64,000 nt of DNA, taken from NCBI GenBank assembly GCA_965221445.1, contig CBDCSF010000013.1, positions 2,542,001 through 2,606,000 of the forward strand. The letters run 5' to 3'. Below, piece by piece: positions 26,376 through 35,102 of the stretch (its first letter is position 1; the number at the start of each line of letters is the position of its first letter). A program made the translations under genes and the position numbers. Below the pieces are notes generated by a model. That model searched no databases, was not told where the DNA came from, and saw only the letters and a program-made list of their open reading frames with translations. The DNA is from MPNP01 sp965221445. GTDB taxonomy: Bacteria > Pseudomonadota > Alphaproteobacteria > Rhodobacterales > Rhodobacteraceae.

Positions 26376-27447
26376 TTGACGAACCCTTGGCGACAAGTGT
26401 TCCGTCAGAACCGAAATAATAGCATTTTTCAGGAATAAGATGAAATTCATGCTCCTCCCCAACCTGAAAAGGATGGGTTCCTGCAGACAGGCTGACCCAA
26501 TCCCGTCCGCCAAGTGAGAAATACGCCACACTTTCAGAACCGCTGAGTTCCGTAATTTTAACGCGATCTGTCACAGGAATAGAAATTTCTTCAGGAGAGG
26601 TAGGAGGAACATGATGAGGACGAATACCCATGGTATAAGAACCGTCCATAAGGTTTTGTACATCACCGGTAGCATCCCAACTATAGGAATCAAAATGGAT
26701 TCTATTACCTCGCTTTTCAACCTTGCCCAGATTTAAGGGGGGATCTGAGAATACTCGAGCAGAGATTAGATTTATTGGTGAGTTATAGATTTCAGAAGTC
26801 TTACCAAACTGAGTGATACGTCCTTCATGGACCAAAGCGGTATATCCACCAAGCAATAACGCCTCTGTTGGATCCGATGTGGCGTAAACGACAACTGAGC
26901 CACGCTCAGCAAGAATTTCGGGGAGTTGGTCTCGTAGTTCTTCACGAAGCTTGTAGTCTAGATTGGCTAGCGGTTCATCAAAAAACACTGCTGTTGAGTT
27001 TTTCACAATCGCCCTGGCAATTGCAGTCCGCTGTTGCTGACCGCCAGAAAGTTCCTGCGGGCGACGATTGAGTAAATCCCCTAACTGCAGTATATCTGAC
27101 GCATAACGCACACGTCGATCGATTTCGATCTTGTCAATGCCTGCAACTCGGAGAGGTGAGGCAATGTTTTCGAAAACGGTCATGTGGGGATAATTAATAA
27201 AGAATTGATGTACAAGAGCGATGTTTCTTTTTTGTGGGGTGACTCCTACAACATTACGTCCATCAACCAGAATTTCTCCAGATGTTGGTCGTTCCAAGCC
27301 CGCCATAAGCTTGATTAAGGTGGTTTTTCCAGAATTGGTTGCACCGAGGAGAATATTGAACCCACCTGGTGCAAACTTCAATGTTGTTTCAAAGATATGG
27401 GTATCTGCTCCGACTTTCTTGGTGACTTTTCGAAGTTCCAGTGTCAT
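26368..27447 (-). CDS. glpS: Glycerol ABC transporter ATPase, first
   Basis: ATP-binding subunit, 359 aa: Walker A GATNSGKTT (Asn where Gly is usual), Q-loop LVHQFFINYPHMTV, canonical signature LSGGQQQRTAIARAI, Walker B AVFFDEPLANLDY. The H-loop reads YATSDPTEALLLGG, with Ser in place of the usual His before the Asp. Together with the degenerate signature of its partner this suggests an asymmetric ATPase pair. C-terminal OB-type domain from about residue 240. Confidence 0.88.
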   Translation of the reverse strand: MTLELRKVTKKVGADTHIFETTLKFAPGGFNILLGATNSGKTTLIKLMAGLERPTSGEILVDGRNVVGVTPQKRNIALVHQFFINYPHMTVFENIASPLRVAGIDKIEIDRRVRYASDILQLGDLLNRRPQELSGGQQQRTAIARAIVKNSTAVFFDEPLANLDYKLREELRDQLPEILAERGSVVVYATSDPTEALLLGGYTALVHEGRITQFGKTSEIYNSPINLISARVFSDPPLNLGKVEKRGNRIHFDSYSWDATGDVQNLMDGSYTMGIRPHHVPPTSPEEISIPVTDRVKITELSGSESVAYFSLGGRDWVSLSAGTHPFQVGEEHEFHLIPEKCYYFGSDGTLVAKGSSSG

Positions 27448-27500
27448 TGCAGTTCACTTAAGTTACTCGTGGGCTTTAGTTTTAGTATCTAAAAGGGTGG

Positions 27501-27522
27501 TGGGGCACCCAAGGGTGCCCCA
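27501..27522 (-). promoter_or_regulatory. Stem-loop between glpV and glpS
   Basis: TGGGGCACCC-AA-GGGTGCCCCA, a near-perfect 9-10-bp GC-rich stem 11 bases after the binding-protein stop. It is likely an mRNA 3'-end stabiliser or partial terminator giving excess binding protein. Confidence 0.7.
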
Positions 27523-27532
27523 GCCTAGTGAA

Positions 27533-29266
27533 TTAGTTGGACCAGCGGGCCACAATATCCTCGTACCGTACTGTTTCACCTTGCGGTTTTTCGTTGTCTA
27601 GTTTAGCTTTGGGAGCACCTGGCTGGCTGAACCAGTATTCAGGATCTCTTTCATCATTGAGCCGTGGTCCACAACCACCGTAAACAGAAGCGGCTTCATC
27701 AGCTGCCTGCATACGTGCCATAGTAGTGTCCATCTCAACTGCCAGACGATCCATAGCCTCTTGAGGTGTGAAAGCACCTGAGTTCACATCCCCAATCTGC
27801 TGCCACCAAATCTGGGCAAGTTTTGGATAGTCAGGGACGTTGATACCTGTTGGTGACCATGCTGTTCGATCGGGTGAACGATAGAACTCAACCAAACCTC
27901 CGAGTTTTGGTGCACGTTCTGTAAAGCTTTCATGGTTGGCAGTCGAGTTGCGGATGAAGGTAAGTCCAACATGAGACTTACGGACATCAACAGTCTTCGA
28001 TGTGACAAACTGGGCATAAAGCCATGCTGCTTGTGCTCGATCTGATGGCGTTGATTTCAGGAATGTCCAGGAACCGGCATCCTGATAACCTACTTTCTGT
28101 CCTTCAGTCCAATAAGGTCCGTGTGGGCTTGGAGCCATACGCCAGAGAGGATTGCCATCAGCATCGACTGTATTGTTTCCGTCTGCTTGGGATGCAACCA
28201 TGTCAGCGGTGAAGGCTGTATACCAGAAAATTTGCTGAGCCACATTTCCTTGGGAAAGTGCTGGCAAAGACTGATAGAAGTCATAGGATGCAGCACCTGG
28301 AGGGGCATAATTTCTGAGCCACTCATCCCACTTTCGGATGGCATATACAGCTGCGGGACCATTTGCGGCTCCACCACGGCTTACACTGGCACCTACAGGA
28401 TTACATGATCCTGCTTCCATTCGGATTCCCCATTCATCAACGGGTATACCATTTGGTTCACCGATATCACCGGCGCCAGCCATAGAAAGCCATGCATCAG
28501 TCATACGCCAGCCAAGATCGGGAGCACGTTTGCCATAATCCATGTGACCATAAACCCTTACACCATCAATCTCCTGGACGTGTACACTGAAGAATTCGGC
28601 GATATCTTCGTAGGCTGACCAATTTACTGGAACCCCAAGGTCGTAACCATAAAGGTCCTTGAATTGGGCCTGCAGGTCTTCCCGGTCAAACCAGTCTTTG
28701 CGGAACCAATAAAGATTGGCAAATTGCTGGTCAGGTAACTGATAAAGTTTACCATCCGGTCCAGTGGTGAATGATGCACCAATGAAATCATCAAGGTCCA
28801 GTCCCGGATTTGTACTCGCAGCCCAATCACCAGCCATCTGATCGGACAGGTTATAGGCCAGCTGAAGCCGGGCATGTGTTCCAATCAGGTCAGAGTCATT
28901 CACGTATCCATCATATAGATTACGCTGTGTCTGCATCTGTGTTTGAACCGCTTGTACAACCTCACCCTCACCGAGAAGCTGATGGTTCACCTTGATACCG
29001 GTAATTTCCTCAAATGCCTTAGTCAGGGTTTCAGATTCATATGAATGCGTTGGGATTGTTTCAGACAGCACATTGATTTCCATACCTGCATATGGTTTTG
29101 CGGCCTCTATGAACCATTCCATCTCGGCAACTTGATCGCTGCGCGATAAGGCTGATAGTTGGAATTCACTATCTATCCATTTTTCCGCAGCGGCCATATC
29201 AGCCTGAGCGGCGCCGCCGCATGTCACCAAGGCAACAGCGGCTGTAAACAGTATATGTTTTCTCAT
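27533..29266 (-). CDS. glpV: Glycerol ABC transporter substrate-binding protein
   Basis: Long family-1 binding protein, 577 aa (ordinary sugar binders have 400-450), a length typical of GlpV. Signal peptide RKHILFTAAVALVTCGGAAQ, then ADMAAAEKWI. Later segments: YWFRKDWFD, FWYTAFTADMV and AWLYAQFVTSKTVD. AGGAGA lies six bases before the ATG. It is the first gene of the minus-strand glp operon and diverges from glpD. Glycerol as ligand is inferred from gene order and length. Confidence 0.87.
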   Translation of the reverse strand: MRKHILFTAAVALVTCGGAAQADMAAAEKWIDSEFQLSALSRSDQVAEMEWFIEAAKPYAGMEINVLSETIPTHSYESETLTKAFEEITGIKVNHQLLGEGEVVQAVQTQMQTQRNLYDGYVNDSDLIGTHARLQLAYNLSDQMAGDWAASTNPGLDLDDFIGASFTTGPDGKLYQLPDQQFANLYWFRKDWFDREDLQAQFKDLYGYDLGVPVNWSAYEDIAEFFSVHVQEIDGVRVYGHMDYGKRAPDLGWRMTDAWLSMAGAGDIGEPNGIPVDEWGIRMEAGSCNPVGASVSRGGAANGPAAVYAIRKWDEWLRNYAPPGAASYDFYQSLPALSQGNVAQQIFWYTAFTADMVASQADGNNTVDADGNPLWRMAPSPHGPYWTEGQKVGYQDAGSWTFLKSTPSDRAQAAWLYAQFVTSKTVDVRKSHVGLTFIRNSTANHESFTERAPKLGGLVEFYRSPDRTAWSPTGINVPDYPKLAQIWWQQIGDVNSGAFTPQEAMDRLAVEMDTTMARMQAADEAASVYGGCGPRLNDERDPEYWFSQPGAPKAKLDNEKPQGETVRYEDIVARWSN

Positions 29267-29651
29267 ACAGTTTCTCCTAAATTTTCACAAGAAAAAAATC
29301 ATATACCAACCAGCAAATACAAATACAAACAGATAGTTTTAGTCCCAAATTTAAATTTTTTATGAAGATTTTTTTTGAAAAGAAGGATCTATTTCGCAAA
29401 GTTTCCTTTAAGGATCAATTATGATCAATGGGCTGATCAATTCGTCAAGTACTTGTAAATACTTGACAATCTGGAAACTCTTTTCTTACCCCTTTAATAT
29501 TGAGGTTGAAATTACGAAATAGAGTTATTCGGGGAATTTCTGAAATTGTTTAAATTGAGTTTCCCATCATGGTTTATGCGTTTATACACGTTGTTTTTAT
29601 ACCGGTATGATTAATATCTTTTGACAGAAATTTGCAGGTGAGGAGTACCCA
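29267..29651. promoter_or_regulatory. glpV/glpD divergent control region with operator-like repeats
   Basis: A 385-base AT-rich gap with both promoters. Three copies of GATCAAT at 29413, 29423 and 29435 lie 10-12 bases apart, about one helical turn. Directly beside them is a perfect inverted repeat, GTCAAGTA-N8-TACTTGAC (29444-29467). Both look like sites for a glycerol-responsive regulator; no glpR gene is in the window. Confidence 0.55.
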
Positions 29652-31157
29652 TTGAAGAGTAATCAAACAATAGACCTGTTTATTATAGGCGGAGGCATCA
29701 ATGGGGTAGGTGTAGCAAGAGACGCCGCGGGACGGGGGGTATCGGTGATGCTTTGTGAGAAGGATGACCTTGCTGAGGGTACCTCCTCTCGAACCACCAA
29801 ATTTATCCATGGAGGGTTAAGATATCTTGAGCAATTTGAATTCCAATTGGTCAGGAAGGCATTGATTGAAAGAGAAGTAATTCTCAATATTGCTCCACAT
29901 ATCTCGTTTCCAATAAGGCTTGTCCTAATCAATAATAGCAGGGTACGAAATCCCTTGATTGTTCGAACTGGGTTGTTCCTCTATGATCACTTGGGAGGGA
30001 GACAAATAATTCCCTCAACTGACAAAGTAGATCTCGTTTCTTCCCCTGAAGGTGATGAAATAAATAAATTATATACTAGTGCATATGGTTATTGGGATGT
30101 TTGGACTGATGATGCCAGGATGGTAGTTTTGAATGCCCGGGATGCCGTAAAATATGGAGCTCAAATTCTGACTAGGACAGAGTTTATAAAGGCCGAACCG
30201 AGAGATGGTTATTGGGCTATAACCATCAGTGACAAGGAAACTGGAGTTAAAAAGAAAATAAGAGCAAAATATCTATTTGATGCTACAGGTCCATGGCTAA
30301 AATCCAATTCAGGTAGAATTGAAGGTTTGAGTCGTCCTGATGATCTCAGACTTGTACAGGGTAGTCATATAATCTTTAATAAATGGTGGGAAGGAAACCA
30401 TGGCTATGTTTTACAACAAAGTGATGGCCGGATTGTTTTTGTTGTTCCCTACCTGGATAATTTTGCCGTTGTTGGTACAACTGAAAGGGACCTTGATGGA
30501 CCCATTGAGGAAGCTAGTATTCTGTCGTTAGAACAAGATTATCTACTTGATGCACTGAATAGCCACTTTAGCAGGCAATTTTATTCAGAAGATATACTAT
30601 CCACATATTCTGGTGTACGCCCTCTCTTTGACCTAGACAAAGGAAAAGGCTCATCAAGTGTGACGAGAGATTATCATTTATCCTTAACACTGGTGAACGA
30701 GGAATTGCCGCTTATTTCTGCCTATGGAGGCAAATTGACAACCTACAGGGTTCTGGCCGAAGACGTTATGAAAATGCTCAAGCCATATATTCCAAATTTG
30801 GCCAAGTCTTGGACCGCTACAAAACCACTTCCTGGTGGGGATATACCTAACGGTAATTTCAAAAGGTGGTTTGACGAATTTGCGAAAGATTTTGACTTTT
30901 TGGGTAAATCTCTGCTTCGGCATTTGGGAAGAACTTATGGAACGGAAGCAATGGAGATACTGGAAGGGGTCAAGTCCAAAAGCGACATGGGGCACTGCTT
31001 CGGAGGAAATTTCCATGAACAGGAGGCCTTCTGGTTAATAGAAAATGAAATGGCGAAGGCCCCTGATGATATTCTGTTTCGAAGAACAAAGCATGGACTT
31101 TTCCTAACAAAAGAACAAAGAATATATTTTGAGAATTGGACGGTTCAAAATACATAA
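29652..31157 (+). CDS. glpD: Aerobic glycerol-3-phosphate dehydrogenase
   Basis: FAD-dependent, membrane-associated enzyme oxidising sn-glycerol 3-phosphate to dihydroxyacetone phosphate with quinone as acceptor; 501 aa, normal length. N-terminal FAD motif DLFIIGGGINGVGVARDAAG, the GlpD segment LCEKDDLAEGTSSRTTKFIH, then GGLRYLE, and a C-terminal DAO_C domain with LPGGDIPNG. The start is TTG with a strong GAGGAG eight bases upstream. Divergent from the glycerol transporter operon. Glycerol kinase, needed in between, is not in this window. Confidence 0.93.
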   Translation: MKSNQTIDLFIIGGGINGVGVARDAAGRGVSVMLCEKDDLAEGTSSRTTKFIHGGLRYLEQFEFQLVRKALIEREVILNIAPHISFPIRLVLINNSRVRNPLIVRTGLFLYDHLGGRQIIPSTDKVDLVSSPEGDEINKLYTSAYGYWDVWTDDARMVVLNARDAVKYGAQILTRTEFIKAEPRDGYWAITISDKETGVKKKIRAKYLFDATGPWLKSNSGRIEGLSRPDDLRLVQGSHIIFNKWWEGNHGYVLQQSDGRIVFVVPYLDNFAVVGTTERDLDGPIEEASILSLEQDYLLDALNSHFSRQFYSEDILSTYSGVRPLFDLDKGKGSSSVTRDYHLSLTLVNEELPLISAYGGKLTTYRVLAEDVMKMLKPYIPNLAKSWTATKPLPGGDIPNGNFKRWFDEFAKDFDFLGKSLLRHLGRTYGTEAMEILEGVKSKSDMGHCFGGNFHEQEAFWLIENEMAKAPDDILFRRTKHGLFLTKEQRIYFENWTVQNT

Positions 31158-31179
31158 AGTTACTGAATGAAACGAGTTG

Positions 31180-32118
31180 TCAGGATAGTTGTGCCTTGAT
31201 CTCTTCAGGATATGGTGGATTACAGCCACTCCGGGTACAGTTTATAGCTGCTGCGGTTATACTGTATCTAAGCATTACTTCAAGTTTGTTCTCGTCTAAG
31301 TTCTGAATCTGGTCCTTAGAAGAAATACCAAGATTAATCAGCCAAGACAAAATCGTACCCATCAAGGTATCACCACCCCCTACAGTATCAACTACTTCTA
31401 TCTTGGGAACCTGCTCAGATATGTGATGATTTCGTGTGAACAACTGACACCCTGAACTCCCCGAAGTTACAATAACCATTTTGTTTTGATCATTGAGCAG
31501 TTTACCTGCAAATTGTTCGGGTGACGAGCCGGGAGCAATGAATTCAAGATCCTCATTACTGAGTTTGATGATACTGGCTTTTTCAAACAGCTTATCCATA
31601 GTTCTAAGCCATTTATCCCTGTCACCTATCAAGTTGGCTCTGACATTAGGATCAAGAGTCAGTATCATCTTGTCAGCCATTCGACATGCGAGTGAAATAA
31701 TCCTGTCAGATGCAGGTGGCTCAATCAGGGCAATTGATCCAACGTGTAGAAAGCTGCCGTGTATCGGTGCATTTTGATCCAAAACAGGATTCAGATTCTT
31801 ATTGGTCGAGTTTTCGTTAACAAATACATATTTGGGTTCGCCTTTTTCATAACTCACAAAAGCAAGGGTTGTCGGCAAATCGCTTCGTTCAATGTAAGTA
31901 CAATCGACATTGTTGCCTTGTAAATGGTTAAGTAAAAGATCACCAAACATATCATTTGAAAAATTACCCAGAAAAAATGTCTGACAACCGGTTCTGGCTG
32001 CTGCCAGTGCGACATTGTATGGCGAGCCTCCTGGTTTAGGTAAAAAGGCTATTTCTCCCTCGTTGTCCTTTATTGGTACAAAATCAATCAAAGCTTCACC
32101 AGTGATATATAAAGGCAT
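31180..32118 (-). CDS. PfkB-family sugar kinase (fructokinase-like)
   Basis: Ribokinase/PfkB-family carbohydrate kinase, 312 aa. N-terminal signature GGSPYNVALAAARTG, C-terminal signature VDTVGGGDTLMGTILSW with the catalytic Asp. The anion-hole motif reads GGGD rather than the usual GAGD. The ITGEALIDFVP start and spacing resemble bacterial fructokinases. AGGA lies five bases before the ATG. It converges with glpD and is followed upstream by the aminotransferase gene in the same direction. The substrate (fructose or a related ketose) is inferred. Confidence 0.85.
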   Translation of the reverse strand: MPLYITGEALIDFVPIKDNEGEIAFLPKPGGSPYNVALAAARTGCQTFFLGNFSNDMFGDLLLNHLQGNNVDCTYIERSDLPTTLAFVSYEKGEPKYVFVNENSTNKNLNPVLDQNAPIHGSFLHVGSIALIEPPASDRIISLACRMADKMILTLDPNVRANLIGDRDKWLRTMDKLFEKASIIKLSNEDLEFIAPGSSPEQFAGKLLNDQNKMVIVTSGSSGCQLFTRNHHISEQVPKIEVVDTVGGGDTLMGTILSWLINLGISSKDQIQNLDENKLEVMLRYSITAAAINCTRSGCNPPYPEEIKAQLS

Positions 32119-32155
32119 GGAAATCCTGAATTTTACTGCGTTAGTGGTTAAAATA

Positions 32156-33424
32156 TTAAGTTGTGGTTGATATTGTTTCGGCTGCTTTACTGACAGCCTG
32201 CTCGGTCATTTCAAAGTCTTCGTCCGTCAATACCAAGCTGGGATAGAGTTTGGATGGCGTTTTCAATAATCCATGTTCTCTCAGCACCTTATTGAAGAAG
32301 AGGTTTCTTGAACTGTTAGAAAAAAAGACATCGCGATAATTTTTTACCTTGGTGTCCGTGAAGACTATGTCAAAAAGGGTAGGGTGTCCAACAACTTGAT
32401 AGGGTAGTCCTGATGCGTCCAAATACTTCCTGTAGATGTCCATGATCCTTTCGCCGTAAGTATACAAGATTTCATAGGATCTTGGACGTCGAAGAATCTC
32501 CAGGGTTTTCAGACCGGCAATTGAGGCGATGGGGTTGCCGGATAGTGTTCCCATCATCATGAGCCATTTATCATTGCCCACAATGGGCTTGTCGAAATGA
32601 TCCATGATATCCTTTTTACCTGATATGGCTGCAAGGGGGAAGCCACCACCAATAATCTTCCCCAATGTACAAATATCGGGGATTACGTCGTAAACCTCCT
32701 GTGCTCCACCATAGGAAAAACGAAAGCCGGTAACGATTTCATCGAAAATGAGTAGTGCGTCATGTTTGGTACAAAGTTCACGGACTGTTTGCAGAAAACC
32801 TGCTTCGGGCGGAATAATTCTTTGAAACGGTTCCATGAAAATTGCGGCAATTTCTCCCTCATATTCAGAGAGAAGACTTTCCAGAAAATTGGAGTCGTTG
32901 AATGGTGCAATCAAAGTATCCTTACGAATTGATTCTGGAATGCCGGCGCTGTCGGGAACAGCTTGAGGAAAGTTCGCAAGCTTTGAAGGCGCCAAACTCA
33001 TTTGGGCTTCAGAACCCATACCGTGATAACCGCCCTCGAACTTGATAATTTTTTCTCGACCGGTGTAAGCACGTGCCAACCTGACCGCATACATGTCTGC
33101 TTCAGAACCCGAGGACAGGAATCGAACCTGTTCAGCACAAGCAACTGCAAGGATGATTTCCTCAGCCAGCTCTAGGGACCATGGGTTGTTGGTCATGAAG
33201 GTTGTACCATTTTCAAGATTGGTAACAACAGCCTCAATCACTTCAGGGTGAGAATGTCCCAATATCAATGGACCAGACCCCATTAAATAGTCGAGGTACT
33301 CCTTACCGCTTTGGTCCCAAACCCTGCTACCCTGGCCCTTGGTTATGAAAACTTCTGCATCAAAGTTACCTAAGGAACCACCTGGGAAGGCTGCTTTTGC
33401 TCTTTCTAGTAATGAATTCTCCAT
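32156..33424 (-). CDS. Class III PLP aminotransferase (glutamate-1-semialdehyde aminomutase-like)
   Basis: PLP enzyme, 422 aa. Cofactor-phosphate site SGSEADMYAVRLARAYTG, the aromatic stack FEGGYHG, the Asp of LLIFDEIVTGFRFS and the Schiff-base Lys of TLGKIIGGGFPL. Overall it follows the HemL/GSA-aminomutase branch, but its place beside a GMC oxidoreductase and a TRAP transporter argues for a catabolic aminotransferase acting on an aldehyde or keto product rather than haem synthesis. Both genes run in the same direction with a 60-base gap. Confidence 0.83.
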   Translation of the reverse strand: MENSLLERAKAAFPGGSLGNFDAEVFITKGQGSRVWDQSGKEYLDYLMGSGPLILGHSHPEVIEAVVTNLENGTTFMTNNPWSLELAEEIILAVACAEQVRFLSSGSEADMYAVRLARAYTGREKIIKFEGGYHGMGSEAQMSLAPSKLANFPQAVPDSAGIPESIRKDTLIAPFNDSNFLESLLSEYEGEIAAIFMEPFQRIIPPEAGFLQTVRELCTKHDALLIFDEIVTGFRFSYGGAQEVYDVIPDICTLGKIIGGGFPLAAISGKKDIMDHFDKPIVGNDKWLMMMGTLSGNPIASIAGLKTLEILRRPRSYEILYTYGERIMDIYRKYLDASGLPYQVVGHPTLFDIVFTDTKVKNYRDVFFSNSSRNLFFNKVLREHGLLKTPSKLYPSLVLTDEDFEMTEQAVSKAAETISTTT

Positions 33425-33483
33425 ACTTCGTTGAAATCACCTTTTATATTATTGGATGTCTGATTTTCTCTTTGGGGGAAGTA

Positions 33484-35088
33484 TCAATTTGCTCGCTGAT
33501 CTGCAAGAATCATATCACTTGCCTTTTCACCTATCATGATGGCAGCTGCGTTGGTATTACCTGAAACGATTTCAGGCATGATAGAGCAATCAGCAACCCG
33601 CAACCCATCAAGACCTTTTACCCTCAGTCTTTCATCAACAACAGCGTCATCGCCAGGTCCCATCTTACAGGTTCCGGTAGGATGAAATATGGTGGTGGAT
33701 GTGTCCCTGACCCAATTCAGAATCTCGTCATATGATTGGACTTCAGCTCCAGGTTGGTACTCACTTGAAATCTTATCTTTCAGTGGCGAGTGGGTTGCAA
33801 TGTTTCGGGCAATTTTCACCCCTTCGACCATCGTTCTGCAATCTGTTTCGGTAGCCAGGTAATTGGGATGGATTTCCGGGTAATCCATCGGGTTGGCAGA
33901 TTTCAACCTGATTTCGCCTTTGCTCTCAGGACGTAGTTGGCAAACTGACGAGGTGAAGGCAGAAAAGGAATGTACCCCTTTGCCAACACTGTCAGCTGAC
34001 CAAGGTTGAACGTGGAATTGAATATCGGGAGTTTCAACATGATCACCTGTACGTATGAACCCATTTGCCAAGCTGGCAGCCATTGTCATTGCCCCGGTTC
34101 GGGTGGTTAAATATTGCCATACCATTCCCATTTTTGCTATAAGGCTATTCGCTTCATCATTGAGAGTATGTTCGTTACACTTGAAAACAATTCTGGCCTG
34201 AAGGTGATCCTGAAGGTTTTTTCCAACCCCCTTAAGATCCGCTTTTACTTCCAACCCTGCATCTTGCAACTCTTTACCATCACCAATTCCTGATAGCATA
34301 AGCAAATGAGGAGAGCCAATCGCTCCAGAGGATAAAACTATTTCCCTACTGACCTTGATTTTATTTTCTGCTCCTGAACCATCACGGTAGAAAATACCCT
34401 TGGCCCTGCCATCTGAAATATCCAGTTTTGTAGCTTGGGCTCTGGTAATGATTTTTAGGTTGGGTCTTCCTCTTGCCGGATTAAGATAAGCAACTGCTGC
34501 ACTACATCTCCGGCCATTTCTGGTTGTGATCTGAAAGTATCCTACACCTTCCTGCTTAACACCATTGTAATCATGGTTGAATTGATAACCGCTAGCCTCA
34601 GCCGCTTTTACCCAAGCATCGCATATTGGACGGTAGAAAGGCATATTGGATACGCTTAAAGGACCTGAATCTCCCCGAAATTCATTACCCCCACCTTCAT
34701 AGGTTTCAGCTTTCCTGAAATAGGGGAGAACATCCTCCCAATCCCAACCGGCATTACCCATTTGTCTCCATCGGGTATAATCTTCCGGCTGCCCTCTAAC
34801 GTATAGTAATCCGTTCAGTGAGGAGGATCCTCCTAAAACTTTACCACGAGGCCAATCAATTTGCCTTCCATTGACACCCGGATCTGGTTCAGTTGAAAAA
34901 CACCAGTCAACACTTGGGTTGTGCATGGTTTGGAAATAACCGATTGGAATATGAATCCAAGGATTCCAATCCCTGATTCCTGCCTCTAGAAGTACAACTT
35001 TGTTGTTGGGATTCGAACTCAGCCTGTTTGCCAGTACACAGCCAGCCGAGCCCCCACCAATTACGGCGAAGTCAAATTCGTCAGCCAT
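33484..35088 (-). CDS. GMC-family FAD oxidoreductase (choline/alcohol dehydrogenase-like)
   Basis: 534-residue GMC flavoprotein. FAD-binding DFAVIGGGSAGCVLANRLS, GMC signature 1 region PRGKVLGGSSSLNGLLYVRG, signature 2 region SSGAIGSPHLLMLSGIG, and the C-terminal catalytic His and Asn in FHPTGTCKMGPGD and VSGNTNAAAIMIGEKA. Resembles choline dehydrogenase/alcohol dehydrogenases; the acceptor is probably a quinone. Start ATG has no clear ribosome binding site and follows the TRAP permease stop by 14 bases, so it is likely coupled. Probably oxidises the TRAP substrate to an aldehyde. Confidence 0.88.
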   Translation of the reverse strand: MADEFDFAVIGGGSAGCVLANRLSSNPNNKVVLLEAGIRDWNPWIHIPIGYFQTMHNPSVDWCFSTEPDPGVNGRQIDWPRGKVLGGSSSLNGLLYVRGQPEDYTRWRQMGNAGWDWEDVLPYFRKAETYEGGGNEFRGDSGPLSVSNMPFYRPICDAWVKAAEASGYQFNHDYNGVKQEGVGYFQITTRNGRRCSAAVAYLNPARGRPNLKIITRAQATKLDISDGRAKGIFYRDGSGAENKIKVSREIVLSSGAIGSPHLLMLSGIGDGKELQDAGLEVKADLKGVGKNLQDHLQARIVFKCNEHTLNDEANSLIAKMGMVWQYLTTRTGAMTMAASLANGFIRTGDHVETPDIQFHVQPWSADSVGKGVHSFSAFTSSVCQLRPESKGEIRLKSANPMDYPEIHPNYLATETDCRTMVEGVKIARNIATHSPLKDKISSEYQPGAEVQSYDEILNWVRDTSTTIFHPTGTCKMGPGDDAVVDERLRVKGLDGLRVADCSIMPEIVSGNTNAAAIMIGEKASDMILADQRAN

Positions 35089-35102
35089 AAAATACTAAAA
35101 TC

